A DNA stretch of 64,000 bases, from the NCBI GenBank assembly GCA_022702545.1, contig JAHRBC010000004.1, positions 4,122,001 through 4,186,000 of the forward strand, written 5' to 3'. This document shows positions 35,293 to 46,896 of the stretch, one piece after another. The first letter of the stretch is position 1, and each line of letters starts with the position of its first letter. The notes beneath the pieces were generated by a model. The model made no database searches, had not been told where the DNA came from, and saw nothing but the letters and a program-made list of their open reading frames with translations. The DNA is from Phycomyces nitens. Its lineage: Eukaryota > Mucoromycota > Mucoromycetes > Mucorales > Phycomycetaceae. Both the position numbers and the translations under genes were made by a program.

Positions 35293-35406
35293 GGTGAGGA
35301 ACCCTATGTTGTTGGAAAGAGATATCCAAAGATTTCAGTAAGTCTTGACTAGACATAAAATCAATAAGAAGAGTATCTAAAACCAATTTATAGAAATTAA
35401 TCAATG

Positions 35407-35786
35407 TGTTGTATCCAACATAATTGTAGATTGAAACATTAACACAAATTACCAATATTGAAACATATTGAATAACTGACCTACTGGAAGTGCACTAAAG
35501 AGGGTATCTTTCCAAATACATTATTCATACGTAAAGACATACTAACAACTAGTACTAACACACTGGTTAATAGTACTAAGTAAAATAACAAGTCATATCT
35601 AATAGTTGGTAGAGAGAACAGACATCACATGATATCATCATATCATCACTAGCACTCATCTCAATGTCTATATAAACGCACAATACGAATAGCAATAGTC
35701 TTCATCTTATTCACAAATTCTCTCTCTCTTAATAAACAAAGTCTCACCGTACTCTTGTCCGTGCTTTGTTTTCCTCTGATTTAACA
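35407..35786 (+). repeat. 5' LTR of the truncated gypsy element
   Basis: It runs from TGTTGTATCC to TTTAACA over 380 bases and matches the solo LTR at 20581-20960 in length and sequence. It contains CTATATAAACGC (TATA) and TTAATAAAC (poly(A) signal). No matching 3' LTR is present. The sequence just after it (TTTTTTATGG) does not start with TGG, so a usual tRNA primer site is not seen. Confidence 0.9.
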
Positions 35787-38700
35787 TTTTTTATGGTGAA
35801 CTCTTTAAAACCAACTCCAAAAAACCCAATTTCCATCATGTCTGTCCAGCAAGCAAACAACTCTCCTATCCTGGCCGCCTTGAGTGACCTCACTATATCT
35901 GAAGCTGCTGCTCCCAGCCAGCCCGTCAAGTCCTTGGCCGCCATCTCGGGTCTCCGTGAGAGACTCTCTGCCTGTACCATTGCCCTGGCCAATGCCATTG
36001 AGCAAGATCAGCCTGATGAGGCCAAAGCTCACCTCCGCCAGAGCATTATGTCAATGGAGGGCGATCTAACCCTTTTGCTCTCTGCCCATGCCCACCTGGT
36101 ACGTCCTGAACCTGTCTTTGCCGCACAGACAGCCCCCCAATCTTGTGTTGTCCCTCGTGAGCTTCCTGTCTTCCAGTGGCAGGGAAACGAGTGGGATAGT
36201 ACCCAGAAGACCTATTCCTCTATTGAGGAATGCCTCAACAAGTTCGAGGATGTTCTTCTCTCCTACAGCCTCAATCTCAATGAGGACTGGCATCGTCTTC
36301 TCCCCATGGTTCTCTCAAGAGAACAACGTTCCTGGTTTGATGACTATCTCCGTAGTTCTCCTGATCTCCCCTGGTCCTTTGCGCGTGGTGCCTTCATTAA
36401 GGCATATGGTATCAATGACGTGGAGCGTCGAGTCCAGCTCACCCAGGAGCTCATGATGATGAAGATGTCTACCAAGGAGTCGGTCAACCAATGCACTGAC
36501 CGATTCCAGCGGGTGCACAGGGAAGCCCAGATCAATGATGATCTCCTCATGTCTGTGGCATACACTGGTTCCCTGCTCCCCGAGCTCTCCAGACAGGTGT
36601 CCCTACTACAAGTCAACATGCCTCTGGAGAAAAGAGACACGATCGACCAAGCTGTTTCCCTTGCCAGGTCCATCTACAGCAAGGTAATCACCAGCCGCCC
36701 TTCTGGTTCTCTTGCTTTGTCCATGACCTCTTCTTCGGCCACATCTGTCTCTGCCTCTGCTTCTCCTGCTCGTTCCCCCTCTGGTCCCACTTCTGCTTCT
36801 GTTGGCTGTTCCACCGGTTCCTCTCGTGTGTCTTCACACAGTCATGACCGCTTCGCCATCAAGCACTGTACCTTGCATGGCAAGGGAAACCATGACTCAG
36901 AAGATTGCCGAGTTCTCAAGAACGTCCTGGCCACCAAGGGTGGTAATCGTGTGGAGAAGCACGCCACCAACACCAACAAGTACGTTGGGTCCTCTCCGTG
37001 TTGCTGGTGTGGTGAAGTCTGGTCACCAAGACACCGCTGCTCTTCTGTCTCCGGCTCTTCTGGTTCTACGTCGGGCTCTGCTCGGGGCTCTGCTCCCCAC
37101 TTCGCCATCCGTTCTGCCCACGCTGTCATGGAAGACCCTCTTGTTCCCTTGGATGCCAGCTCATCCGAGGATGACCAGTCCATGGAAATGGACTTGGAAC
37201 AGTGCTCTCCTTATAAGTACACGAGCGCTAATGTAGATGTCTCTCAACAGTCTACTCACTCTTATCTTGTTCCCATCTCCTTAGAAGGCGAGCAACTGTG
37301 GGCATTGGTGGACACCGGGGCTACTATCAGTTTGGTGAACACCAAAATCTGTGGCAAATTTGGTTGGGCCATACTTCCCCGCAAGGGAAAGATTGTGTTA
37401 GCAACCAAGGACGTTACAACCCATAGACTAGGAGTTACAAATAAAATAAATGTTTCATATAATGATAAAAAAATAGCACACTCATTTGAAGTTATGGATC
37501 TCGCTGAGAATATAGATGTTAGTATTGGTACAGACTTGATGCCTAGCCTTGGCATTCATTTGTTAGGACTGGCAACTAGTTGGTATGGATCTAACGCACC
37601 TCAGGCTCCTACTCCCATAATTGAAAAAGAAGAACCCAATAATTCACCAGCTGGAACACCTGCTGAACATAGTACTTTCATGAAGGCTCTTTTACCCTTT
37701 ATTAAGTCAAACGAAGCTATCCCCATTTCCTCATTCTGTACAGTTAAAGAGTCTATCATACGTCTGCCTACTCCTCCAGGTCAGGTAGTCTATTGGCGTC
37801 AATATCCCATCGCTCTGCAACTTGTACCACTGATGGTCAAACACATCAAACAATAGCTAACTGACGGCACAATCCAGTGTGCACCTGTCAACACTAAGTG
37901 GAATAGCCCACTTACCTTCGCACCCAAGAAAGATGAGTTTGGCAACCCAACAGGAAAGAGACCTTGCCTGGATCCCAGAGCAATCAACACTCTTCTGCCA
38001 GATGACAGGTTCCCTCTGCCACTCATTTCCAAGCTCTTCCACAAGCTACGAGGTGCCACCATATTCCCCACTCTCGACCTCAAGAGTGCATTCCATCGCT
38101 TCAAGATTCATGAGGATGATCGACACAAGACCACATTCACATTCGAAGGCAATCAGTATATGTTTCGTGGATGTCCATTTGGCCTCAAGCCTTTATCATC
38201 CAAGTTTCAACGTGTTGTGAATCTCATTTACCATCACACTCCATATGTTACTGCCTTTGTGGATGATATTGTAGTCTTTTCTACTAATATGACTGACCAT
38301 GTTAAACACGTCCAAAACGCCATTCAAAAGCTTACAGACATCAACCTCATTCTTAATCCACAGAAATGTCACTTCGCGCAAACTTCTGTATCTTTACTGG
38401 GTTTCACTGTGAGTACAAGAGGTGTTGATCTTGACGCTCGCAAAGTTCATAACGCCAACATCTGGCCTCAACCCAAGTCTGGCAAAGACATTCAAAGATT
38501 CCTCGGTCTCGTCAATTACTTTTGCAAGCATATTCCAAACTTGTTGCAACTGTCATCTCCACTCAATAAACTGCGCAATGCTGACTCATTACAAGGGTTA
38601 TGGACTGAGGAACAAATACAAGCTTTTTCCAAGCTCAAACACGCACTTACCCACGCACCAGTTATAAGCCACCTGGATACTAATCAGCCTTTCCTGGTTG

Positions 38701-38790
38701 CCACAGACGCCTCTAACACTGGAATAGGCGCAGTGCTCTATCAGATCATCAACAACCAAAATCGTTATATTGGCTTCATGGCTCACTCTC
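35407..38790 (+). mobile_element. 3'-truncated Ty3/gypsy element
   Basis: This comprises the 5' LTR, gag, protease, reverse transcriptase and the start of RNase H. Homology to the young element at 57-62 kb stops at about 38790 (GFMA followed by unrelated residues). The rest of RNase H, integrase, chromodomain and 3' LTR are missing. The related complete element indicates about 2.5 kb of lost sequence. The copy cannot transpose by itself. Confidence 0.88.
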
Positions 38791-38825
38791 ACTGCAAAAA
38801 CTGTGGGGTAAAACCATGTATATAA
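35838..38825 (+). pseudogene. Gag-Pol of the truncated gypsy element (one stop, 3' end lost)
   Basis: A single frame runs from about 35838 (MSVQQANNSP) to 38825, broken only by TAG at 37854. Gag occupies about the first 330 codons, followed by a Ser-rich linker and a zinc-binding-like CTLHGKGNHDSEDC with a later CCWCGEVWSPRHRC. The protease motif is LWALVDTGATISLV (about 37300). RT shows WNSPLTFAPKKD, DLKSAFHRF and FVDDIVVFS; RNase H begins LVATDASNTGIGAVL. The stop falls where the related element has Trp (NNWLKEGT), so TGG to TAG is the likely change. Unlike the young element, Gag and Pol share one frame through the RT domain. Confidence 0.88.
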
Positions 38826-39260
38826 CCAGAAATAAATAGGGGAAAAGTTTAGGTTTTCAGGGGAGAATAGAATACTACGAGTATGGGAGTAAGCAAGGTT
38901 TCTCCTGGGCTCAAAGTCGAATCTCATACAGGTGCAAAGTTGAAAACTTTTGGGAGAGTAGGGTTCATTAGCTTTTTCTGCATATAGATTTTTGGTGTTT
39001 ACCAGATTTTTGTGCTTAAAACTATGTTTTTAGTGTAATAGATTATGTGTTTATAAATTGAAAAGACGATTACACACAGCAAATAAAGTTGGGGAGAAGC
39101 TGGCTTTCTCCATGGTATCAAGGATATCCTCAAGCAATTAACCAATCATTGAATACTATTACTGTGCAATCAAGCATAGAATGATCCCCCCCATTGTTTT
39201 ATACCCCGTACTTATTAGGTTTATGGTTTATATTTGTGTTTATTGGAAAGAATAGAATGG
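38826..39260. other. spacer after the truncated gypsy element
   Basis: No gene is recognised. Short A-rich and C-run (CCCCCCC at about 39187) stretches are present, and the origin is unclear. Confidence 0.4.
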
Positions 39261-39734
39261 CTCTGTACACAAGCTCTAATAGTATTACTGTTTATCCTTG
39301 CCGCTTCTACCGGCCTACTTGATACTACTTGGATCGGGTGCTTCACTACTGAACAATACCTGAAAATAGGGACCGATGGCAATTTGGGTGGTTGCGGCAG
39401 TATTCTAATACAATAAAAGTTATATTAGTGACATATATTCAAGAGTGCGGGTGTTGTTCAAGATGCGAGGTATATTATACTTACATTGTAAGGGATGGAT
39501 AAGAATGGACAAAGTGGGGCTGAGTTGTGCGGCATGGCATGGCATGACATGGCATCTTGTATGATTAGATTGACTAGAGATGGGGTAAAGTAAATTACTA
39601 TGGGTGAATTGAGTGATAGAATAATCGATTTACATACCAGAAACAGAGTTGACAATTAAGTAGAGGGATGTTACGTGATGACCAACAATAGATTCTTATT
39701 AAGAGTATAGAACAATATTAGTAAATAGCCAGAA

Positions 39735-40680
39735 TAATATTATGGAAAGAGATAAAGACCAAGAAAAGGCATTACCATTATGATAACCAGTCGTAGATGA
39801 TGAAGGGGCCAGATGGGGTGGACAGTGATGGCGGCAGTCTATAGTAGAATAAGAAACGTTAAAGGATAAAATAGTTTGACACGAAAATATTTTTTACCAA
39901 GCCACCAATGACGATACCATATAATAGACCATTTGAGTAGAGGAGGTCTATAAGTTAAAAAGAGAGAATCAGAATAGTGTTATGGAAAGCATAAATACTA
40001 AGAGACAGTATTACTATTATGATAACAGTTGTAGATGATGGAGGAGCCAGATGGGGTGATTGATGGCGGCGGTCTATAGTAGAATAAGAAATGTTAAAGG
40101 AGAAAATTATTTGACACGATTTTTTACCATGCCACTGATGACCATACCATATAATAGACGTGTGAGCGGAATATATCTATAAAATAAAAAGAGAGAATAA
40201 GAATAATATTATAGAAAAGTATAGACCAAGAAACGGCATTACCATTATGATAACCAGTTGTAGATGATGGAAGAGATGGACAGGGTGTGATGGGGGTGAC
40301 CCAAGTAGAATAAACAACGTTGGACAAAAAAGTTTGACACCAAAAGGTTCTTTTTTACTATGACACTGATGACGATACCCATATAATAGACCGTGTGAGT
40401 GGCGGAGGGCTATAAGAGAAAAAGAGAGGATCAGAATAATATTATAAAAAATATAAAGACTAAGAAAAGATATTACCATTATGATTCCAATTGTACATGA
40501 AGGAAGAGGTAGATGGGGTGAATGGTGGTGTGATCTACAATAAAATAAGCAACGTTAGAATAGAAAATTGTTTGACACGAAAAGATTTTTTTAGCCCAAT
40601 ATTGATGATAGAACCATATAATAAGCTGTGTGAGTTGAGGAGGTCTATAAAATAAAAAAGAGAGTCAGGATAATTTGCGA
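39735..40680 (-). repeat. tandem array of about 234-bp units with exon-like structure
   Basis: The block TTACCATTATGAT recurs at 39772, about 40011, 40239 and 40473, giving four units of 228-239 bases. On the minus strand each unit contains, in order, a T-rich stretch ending TATAG, about 50 bases, a GTAAAA-like donor, a second stretch ending in TAG, about 60 bases, and GTAATG. This is two small exons with their introns. The unit at 39776-39947 keeps all sites: exon 39947-39898 (LLYGIVIGGL) and exon 39838-39776 (TAAITVHPIWPLHH). Other units have lost donors or reading frame. Confidence 0.7.
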
Positions 40681-40757
40681 GATGCTAAAGGCACATTCAA
40701 CTGACCACAGATTGTTTGGATGAGCAATGCAAGCAGGATGTATTGGAATGAGCGCAT
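39776..40757 (-). CDS. possible small secreted or membrane protein gene with duplicated exons
   Basis: A signal-peptide exon starts at 40757 (MRSFQYILLALLIQTIC) and ends in phase 1 at 40706 before GTCAGT. The nearest acceptor, TTATTTTATAG, precedes the first array unit at 40644. Joined directly to the best-preserved pair (39947-39898 and 39838-39776) the frame stays open for 55 residues: signal peptide, Gly-rich hydrophobic segment, then a His/Pro/Leu segment. A CTTTATAAAC box lies just before the ATG. Further exons may lie at about 39260-39720. Because one unit adds 113 bases, a transcript using several pairs in series would change frame. The function is unknown and the gene model is tentative. 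Confidence 0.35.
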
Positions 40758-40759
40758 GT

Positions 40760-42015
40760 TTATAAAGAAGCCGCCAATTTTTTAGTATAAAGATGTGTAA
40801 AAAAGAAAGAAAAAATGGGCCCGGATATAGGAAACGAGGGAAAGGAAAAAGAGCAAAAAAGAAAAGAACGACTTAGACTTTGCTGCTATATTGTAATAAA
40901 TAATATTGTATTAACTATAATGTGTATTCAAAACATATATTAGAGTCAACTTACTTTATTATTCTCTATTATTTATTTATGAGCCTGATTATTGATTGTA
41001 AAGCCTTTTCCAAGACTTGGTGCACAGCATTCTATAATATTTATATTGATTCTGTGACAGACCATTATATTATTTTATGGCCATATGATAGTGTTCTTGT
41101 CAATTAAATAGTGTTTGATAATATAAGACCATGCTTTTAGTTGATGCCGCGATTCATAGTCAAAGCATGGTTTGAGAAAAATATTAACATAAACAAAGGT
41201 TATTCTCTATGGGTTCTCTTGTGCTGTATTTTTTGATCTTATTGATAAAGCATATTATGTAAATGAAGTTTACTCTTTTCTTTGAGACCACCACTTGTAT
41301 CAATTACTAACTTACCAAGCTAATCAAGGCATTTGTCCAATTGATCCCTTTTTATACCAGATATCTATTTATAATAAATGAAAAATATATACAAACCAAA
41401 CACTTTAACAAACTATTGACTTTTGAATATTCCTTTGGGTTGATCAATCTTCATTTGACTGCAAAGGTTTTTGGTGAAAATATTAATAAAATAGCTTGCT
41501 GTCTGATACTTGCCAAGCATGGATAATAACCATATCCTTTAGATTGTGAACAAAGGAATGGCCCTTGTATCTTAATATAACTTTTGCGTTGCCAGATAAA
41601 ATAAAAACACAAGTTAAATCATAGTATAGTATTTTATTGTTGTTACAATCGATTATTACCTTTTCCATAAGATACACTTTGAGAATCTGCGCAACTTACT
41701 TTCCCAACAAGTTTATAGCAAGGCTATATCTCGGTCTCTTTTAAACTATTCAAAATTACCTGATACACCTTTTTTCATATAATAAATCGCTGAGGCCCAT
41801 TACAAAGCTGCTCCACTCAATTCATAGAGAGAATTATAAGTAAACTGGATAAGCTCATTAGATACTCTGAAATCCGCAACTATATCAATATAATAATTAA
41901 GATCTATCCTAATATTAACCTTTTGCAACCACATATATATACTAAAGCTCGTTTTTGTGATATTTTCAATGGGAGAAGTGGTGACCAACTGTGTAAGCTT
42001 TTCAGTCAATTTGTC
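40760..42015. other. AT-rich spacer left of MULE1
   Basis: A purine-rich stretch (40800-40880) is followed by AT-rich DNA with no convincing gene. Confidence 0.5.
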
Positions 42016-42024
42016 TATTTAAAT
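42016..42024 (+). repeat. left target-site duplication of MULE1
   Basis: TATTTAAAT directly before the inverted repeat, repeated at 47210-47218. Confidence 0.85.
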
Positions 42025-42278
42025 CAGCGATCTTAAGGGCACGACGTTTTCAGATGGGGCACGACGTTTCTGTTTTACTGGACTTTCTGAAAGTGACTTG
42101 TGGTCCGGCATCTAGTGCCTGTTCCCAGTTTACGGAATAAAATGTTGTGTCCTGAAAAAGATATTCAAAGACTTTAAATAAAACTTTCTCTTCTTTTGTA
42201 TACTCATCTCATAAGAACTAATCATCTATTGTCTCCATTAGTCATTTCCCCAGAGATTACAACAAGATCACTTTTCTC

Positions 42279-44318
42279 ATGACCAACTTGAAATTACAAA
42301 TACTTTATAGAACTCGCTTCATTATGAACCCTACCAATAAAGAAACCATTTTCATCGACAGAAAGGAATACTATCCTGTTCAACAAGCCCTTCCAACCCC
42401 ACCTGCTAATGGCTACCATAACATGACCATGGCAATTGGAAAGATGCAAGAGTATGCCCTTGCAAATAACTTTAGCCTGACAATTAAAGACCGTAAACCA
42501 ACTCGAGTTTACTTGAAATGTTCCAAGGGTGGACAGTATAAGAACACCCGCAAAATCAAAGACAAAGACAGAGTAAGAATTCCATCAAGTGGAATGACTG
42601 GCTGCCCTTATCTCTTGAAGGTTTCCTACAAGAAGGGCATCAAAGGGTATCTCCCTTTGAAAGCTACCCATGATATTGAGGCATATCACAATCATCCTCT
42701 TGATGATGAGTGTCTTGAATCGACCCTGAAAGGCAGATTGTCAAAGGTGACTGTGGACAATGCCAGAGATATTCTGAAGCTTATTGGAGCAAAGACAACT
42801 TCTCGTGAGATCCAAAAAGCAATTAACGATGACACCACCCCTGGCCATAAGTTGTACATAAGTGACATTGACAACATGAAGGCTGCATTTGCTCGGGTTT
42901 CTGCTCCCGTTGTTGAGAATGCTGGAACAAAACTTGTGAAGGCCATGGAAGCAAAGGGATATCAAGTTTGCTACGTTGTGAGCAAGAACGGGTCCCTCAA
43001 GAGGATTATGTTTGCCCATCCAAAGATGCTTGAGAGAGCCCGTCGTTTCTCTGAGGTAATGGTTGTAGACGCAACTTACTCCACCAACAATCTCGGGATG
43101 CTGCTCATTTGTGTGGAAGGAATCCATAGTCTTGGAGGGGAGACTCTTAAATCTTTTCCTATTGCTTTCGCCTGGGTTTCGAATGAACAACAGGCTTCAT
43201 ATCTCTGGTTTCTCGAACAGGTCAAATCGCTTGTTTTTGAAGGCAACAAGTCAGCCACTCTGTTTGTAACAGATAAATGTGCTGCATTGATGAACTCTCT
43301 TGACATCGTGTTTCTGGAGAACATCAAGCTGTTATGCTACTGGCACATGCTGAACAGTGTTGAGAAGGCAGTCTCTGGGAGGTTCGGGTCTGTAAAGACC
43401 AAGGAAATGCTAATGGAGCATGTCAGCAGCATGATCCATAGTACAACAAAAGAGGATTTTGACCTGGCGCATAAAAAGTTTGACAACATTTCTGCTGGCG
43501 TGGATATTGAAGATGGGAAAGACAGTGTTCCAGTGTCGGTATACTTTACCAACAGGTAGATCAAATGCCATGAGAAGTGGGCAGGCTATCTGACATCTCA
43601 GTATATGCACTTTGGATGTACCACTACCCAACGAGTGGAAAGTGGCCATCAGGCTTTAAAGAAAGGCATATCCTCAATCTCTTCTCTTGAGTTGGCTTTT
43701 GAGAACATAGCCAAATATGTTGAGCGGTTGGAAATGGATTTCCGGGCCACCAGAATAAGAGAAACCAACAGGATTGATGCTCTTGTTGGAAGGAACCAAT
43801 TGTTGGCCCAACTCTTTATGAGAGTAAACAAGCGAGCCTTACTTGTGATTGATCAAGAAATTTGCTTGCAGGAGAACAGTGATGGAGATTGCCAATGCAA
43901 GGCAAATATCCAGTATGGTCTACCCTGTCGTCACACATTGCCTGTTGGAAGAGATCTGCAAATCTCTGATATTCCAGAGAGATGGATTATAAATCCAGGT
44001 ACGCTAGATACCTCTTCCAATGGAATCAAGGCGACTACTCCAGCTTTTGAAGAGGCAGAGCCATGGATGAAAGAAGTAATTCAACTGGAGAACCTTTTTC
44101 ATTCGTGCGAAGGTGGCCAACAAGTCCATGAGCTTTTGGAGAAGATCAGGTCTGTTGTGGCTGGCTACCACAATAAACAAAGCCACCCTCCTATCAAGCT
44201 CCAGGCCCCAGAAGACGTCAAGTTCCCCAGAAGGCGCAAGGGTAGCAGTCGCCCAAAGTACTTGCCAAAGGACTTTGGTCGCGCAATTTGGAGAAAGACC
44301 AGCATTTTGTCAGGACGG
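42279..44318 (+). pseudogene. MULE1 transposase part (FAR1 / MULE DDE / SWIM), one premature stop
   Basis: The frame runs from 42279 and is interrupted by TAG at 43557, after which it continues in the same frame to a GTAAGA donor at 44319. The N-terminal part is a FAR1-like zinc domain (VYLKCSKGGQY, SSGMTGCPYLLKV, HDIEAYHNHPLDD). The MULE core has Asp in VVDATYSTNN (about residue 263), Asp in LFVTDKCAAL (about 330), LLCYWHMLNSVEKAV and Glu in TQRVESGHQALK (about 451). A SWIM finger CQCKANIQYGLPCRH follows. The stop replaces what is usually an aromatic residue before the KW..Y motif, fitting TGG to TAG. Everything downstream is conserved, so decay is slight. Confidence 0.88.
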
Positions 44319-44389
44319 GTAAGATAGATACACACGCATATATATATATCGAAATAAGAGATTATACTAACAGTTTTCTAAAATTATAG

Positions 44390-45361
44390 GCTGGCCTTAA
44401 GGCGATGATTAAGCTGGAGGCAAGGAAGAGGGCTCATAAGAACGCAGAAGTTGCAAATGTGAAGAAAACACAAAAAAATATTAAAAAAATTAAACAAGAG
44501 CCTCTCGACCCAGGTAAGAATTGTTTTTCAAGGATAATTTACTGCCAAAAACAATATTGATTAATAGCCATATATTTAGTCGATGCTCCATTCAAAAAAG
44601 GGTTCAAGAGACCTGCCACGGCCCAAGATGAGTATGAGTACAACTGTCGTACATCTGTTGGAAAAAGGGCCAAGTATAAGCCAACCTTTCCTGTCTCGAA
44701 AGAGATATAAAATGATATCAAGGGTGGGTTTAACCCAATTCCTGATGGATGGTGTGGATTTCGTGTGCTGGCACACTTGATCTACAAGGATCAAAACAAG
44801 TTCCCGCTTGTAAAAAGGGACATGCTTGCTGCACTTCCTCAGCACAGCATGCTTTATGCCAGTACCTTTGGCACGGATGTCAAACAATTGGAGGAAATTG
44901 TGAAACACGGCTCCAATCTTGACAGCAACAACAACAACGATACAACAATCCCAAGATGCACAAATGCCAGTATGTGGTTTAGCACACCCGACTGTGCTCA
45001 GTTAGCTGCGGATACTTACCAAAGACCAGTCTGTGTCTATTCAGACAACCCTTCAATTCCCTCCGCCTCTTTCCTGCCTTTCTGCCTTCCAAAAACAAAA
45101 CAATCAAACAAACAACCTCTGATCTTGAATCATGTTAACAACAATCACTGGACAACAGTCGATTTATCAAGAAATGCATCCAGAAAATGGCCAACAATAT
45201 CAGAGCTATTCTTTCTTGGGTGTCACTGGAACAATATCCCTGACAACTTTGACAATTACTGGAACAAGTATAAAGAGTTCAACAAGCATGATCGCAGAAA
45301 TGCAATGCTTTCTCTTGCTCCGTGTTCAGAAGAAACCATTGATCTTACTAATATTAATTAA
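44390..45361 (+). pseudogene. MULE1 C-terminal part: OTU-like cysteine protease domain, one premature stop
   Basis: Two more exons, 44390-44513 and 44580-45361, follow the transposase in matching phases. The first is a Lys-rich linker (KKTQKNIKKIKQEPLDP). The second contains PDGWCGFRVLAHLI, the D-G-x-C site of OTU proteases, then LVKRDMLAAL, MWFSTPDCAQLAADTY and VCVYSD. It then reads NNNHWTTVDL, which supplies the expected His near the end. OTU proteases cleave ubiquitin or related modifiers. A TAA at 44708 interrupts the frame 12 codons before the catalytic site; CAA to TAA would explain it. A downstream GTG or ATG could still yield a partial domain. The domain identity is by motif only. Confidence 0.75.
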
Positions 45362-46740
45362 TTTTTCTATGTTTATCTCTCCTATTTTTGTATTTCTTTT
45401 ATTCTTTACTTCTATTATTATTATCATACTTATCGTTCACTTTATTAGCTAGACTTCTCTTAAATATATCCATTATATCAATTTGTTTCTTTGTATTAAT
45501 CCAAGTCTATCGCTCACAAGTTTAATGATCCTCTGTACTGCCTTTGCATGAAAACTATTCATGGGAATTTGTTTACTCTGCTAATTACAAACACAATCAA
45601 CAAATCACAGCTCATAAATTAAGATTTATGTTACACTGATCGATCCAAATCTCTTTGAGATATGCGATACCTTGAGTATTCAAGTGATTAATCAATCATT
45701 TCAACAGATATAACAATGTAATTTTAAGTAAAGGTAGCGATAAGATAGTAAAATGTACAAAGTAATTTTCATTTGATTCTAATCACTCAATTATTAGGAA
45801 ATGATTATAATATGTGAAAATTTTGGATTTTTTCAATGAAAAAATAAAATGTATTTGGTTGTAGAATCACTTTTTTCTCATTTATTTTTTATCAAACTTT
45901 TGCAGTATCTATATATTACTTATATATTTTTGAATTTCTAATTTGTTTGACAATTTTTAGATATTTTTTTATTTTTTATATTTTTGATGAAATATCTCTT
46001 GAACATATTGTAATGAAATACAAGAAAGACATTTTAAAACAAGAATTAAAATAAAAAAATAAAAAATAAAAACAGGTATGTTATGTAAAAAAAATATATC
46101 TATAATCGTGTAAACTTTTATAGACCTGCAAGCCATCAATGGCAGCCTGTTCTTCATCAAAGTTTTCAGAAAATGTCTAGTTTGCATGGATTATTTTATT
46201 TTATACATAAATCGCAGAAAATGATAAATATATGATTCCAAGTTCAGGTTAAGCCACAAAATGCTTACTCATCAACCCATAAATGTAGTTCATTTGTCTA
46301 CGGAATTTGAACACATCACAATATTTGCAAATATTAGATTTTCTTCAGACAAAGTCTTTGATTCTTTCACTTGATAGTTACAGTGAGAATATATAGTATA
46401 AAAAAGTATAATATACCAAATTATTATAATATAATAAAATAATTCTTTTAAATACTCTAAATGTAAATGTGAAGTGCAATACATATTTATTCTTGATTAT
46501 CAAATTCATTGAAAATATTTGCGAAACTAATTGATATTTTTTTGGTGTTTTTCATGGTTTACTGTGACACCACATATTTTTTGATGCTACACAACATATC
46601 TCATTAGACTTTGCTTTTTCATAAATACTATGAAAAAAATTCATATTTAAGAATAAAGCAGCTATTATAATAGTTGAATATGTTTTAAAAAGATATACAC
46701 TATCTTAAAATTTATTTTTAATAAAAATAACGAGTAAGAT
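45362..46740. other. non-coding right part of MULE1
   Basis: About 1.4 kb of very AT-rich DNA inside MULE1 with no gene seen. It lies between the OTU exon and the subterminal repeats. Confidence 0.6.
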
Positions 46741-46749
46741 CATTTCATT

Positions 46750-46896
46750 GTTGGGCATGACATTTTGAATTTTTTTAACTCAGATAACTCTGGATGGGAG
46801 CAGACGTTTCTCGGGACACAACATTGTAAGCGGGCACGACGTTTCTCGGGACACGACATTTTAAGTGGGCACGACGTTTCTCGGGACACGACATTT
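46750..46896. repeat. MULE1 subterminal repeats
   Basis: Copies of GGGCACGACGTTTCTCGGG alternate with GACACGACATTTTAAG at about 46811-46896, with a degenerate copy at 46752. The same core (GGGCACGAC followed by GTTT or ATTT) is present twice or three times in each terminal inverted repeat. These are probable transposase-binding sites. Confidence 0.75.

Noticed and set aside
38870..38940. tRNA-like or SINE-like segment
   Set aside because: A short stretch recalls a T arm, but no cloverleaf, A box plus B box pair or CCA-side stem could be built.
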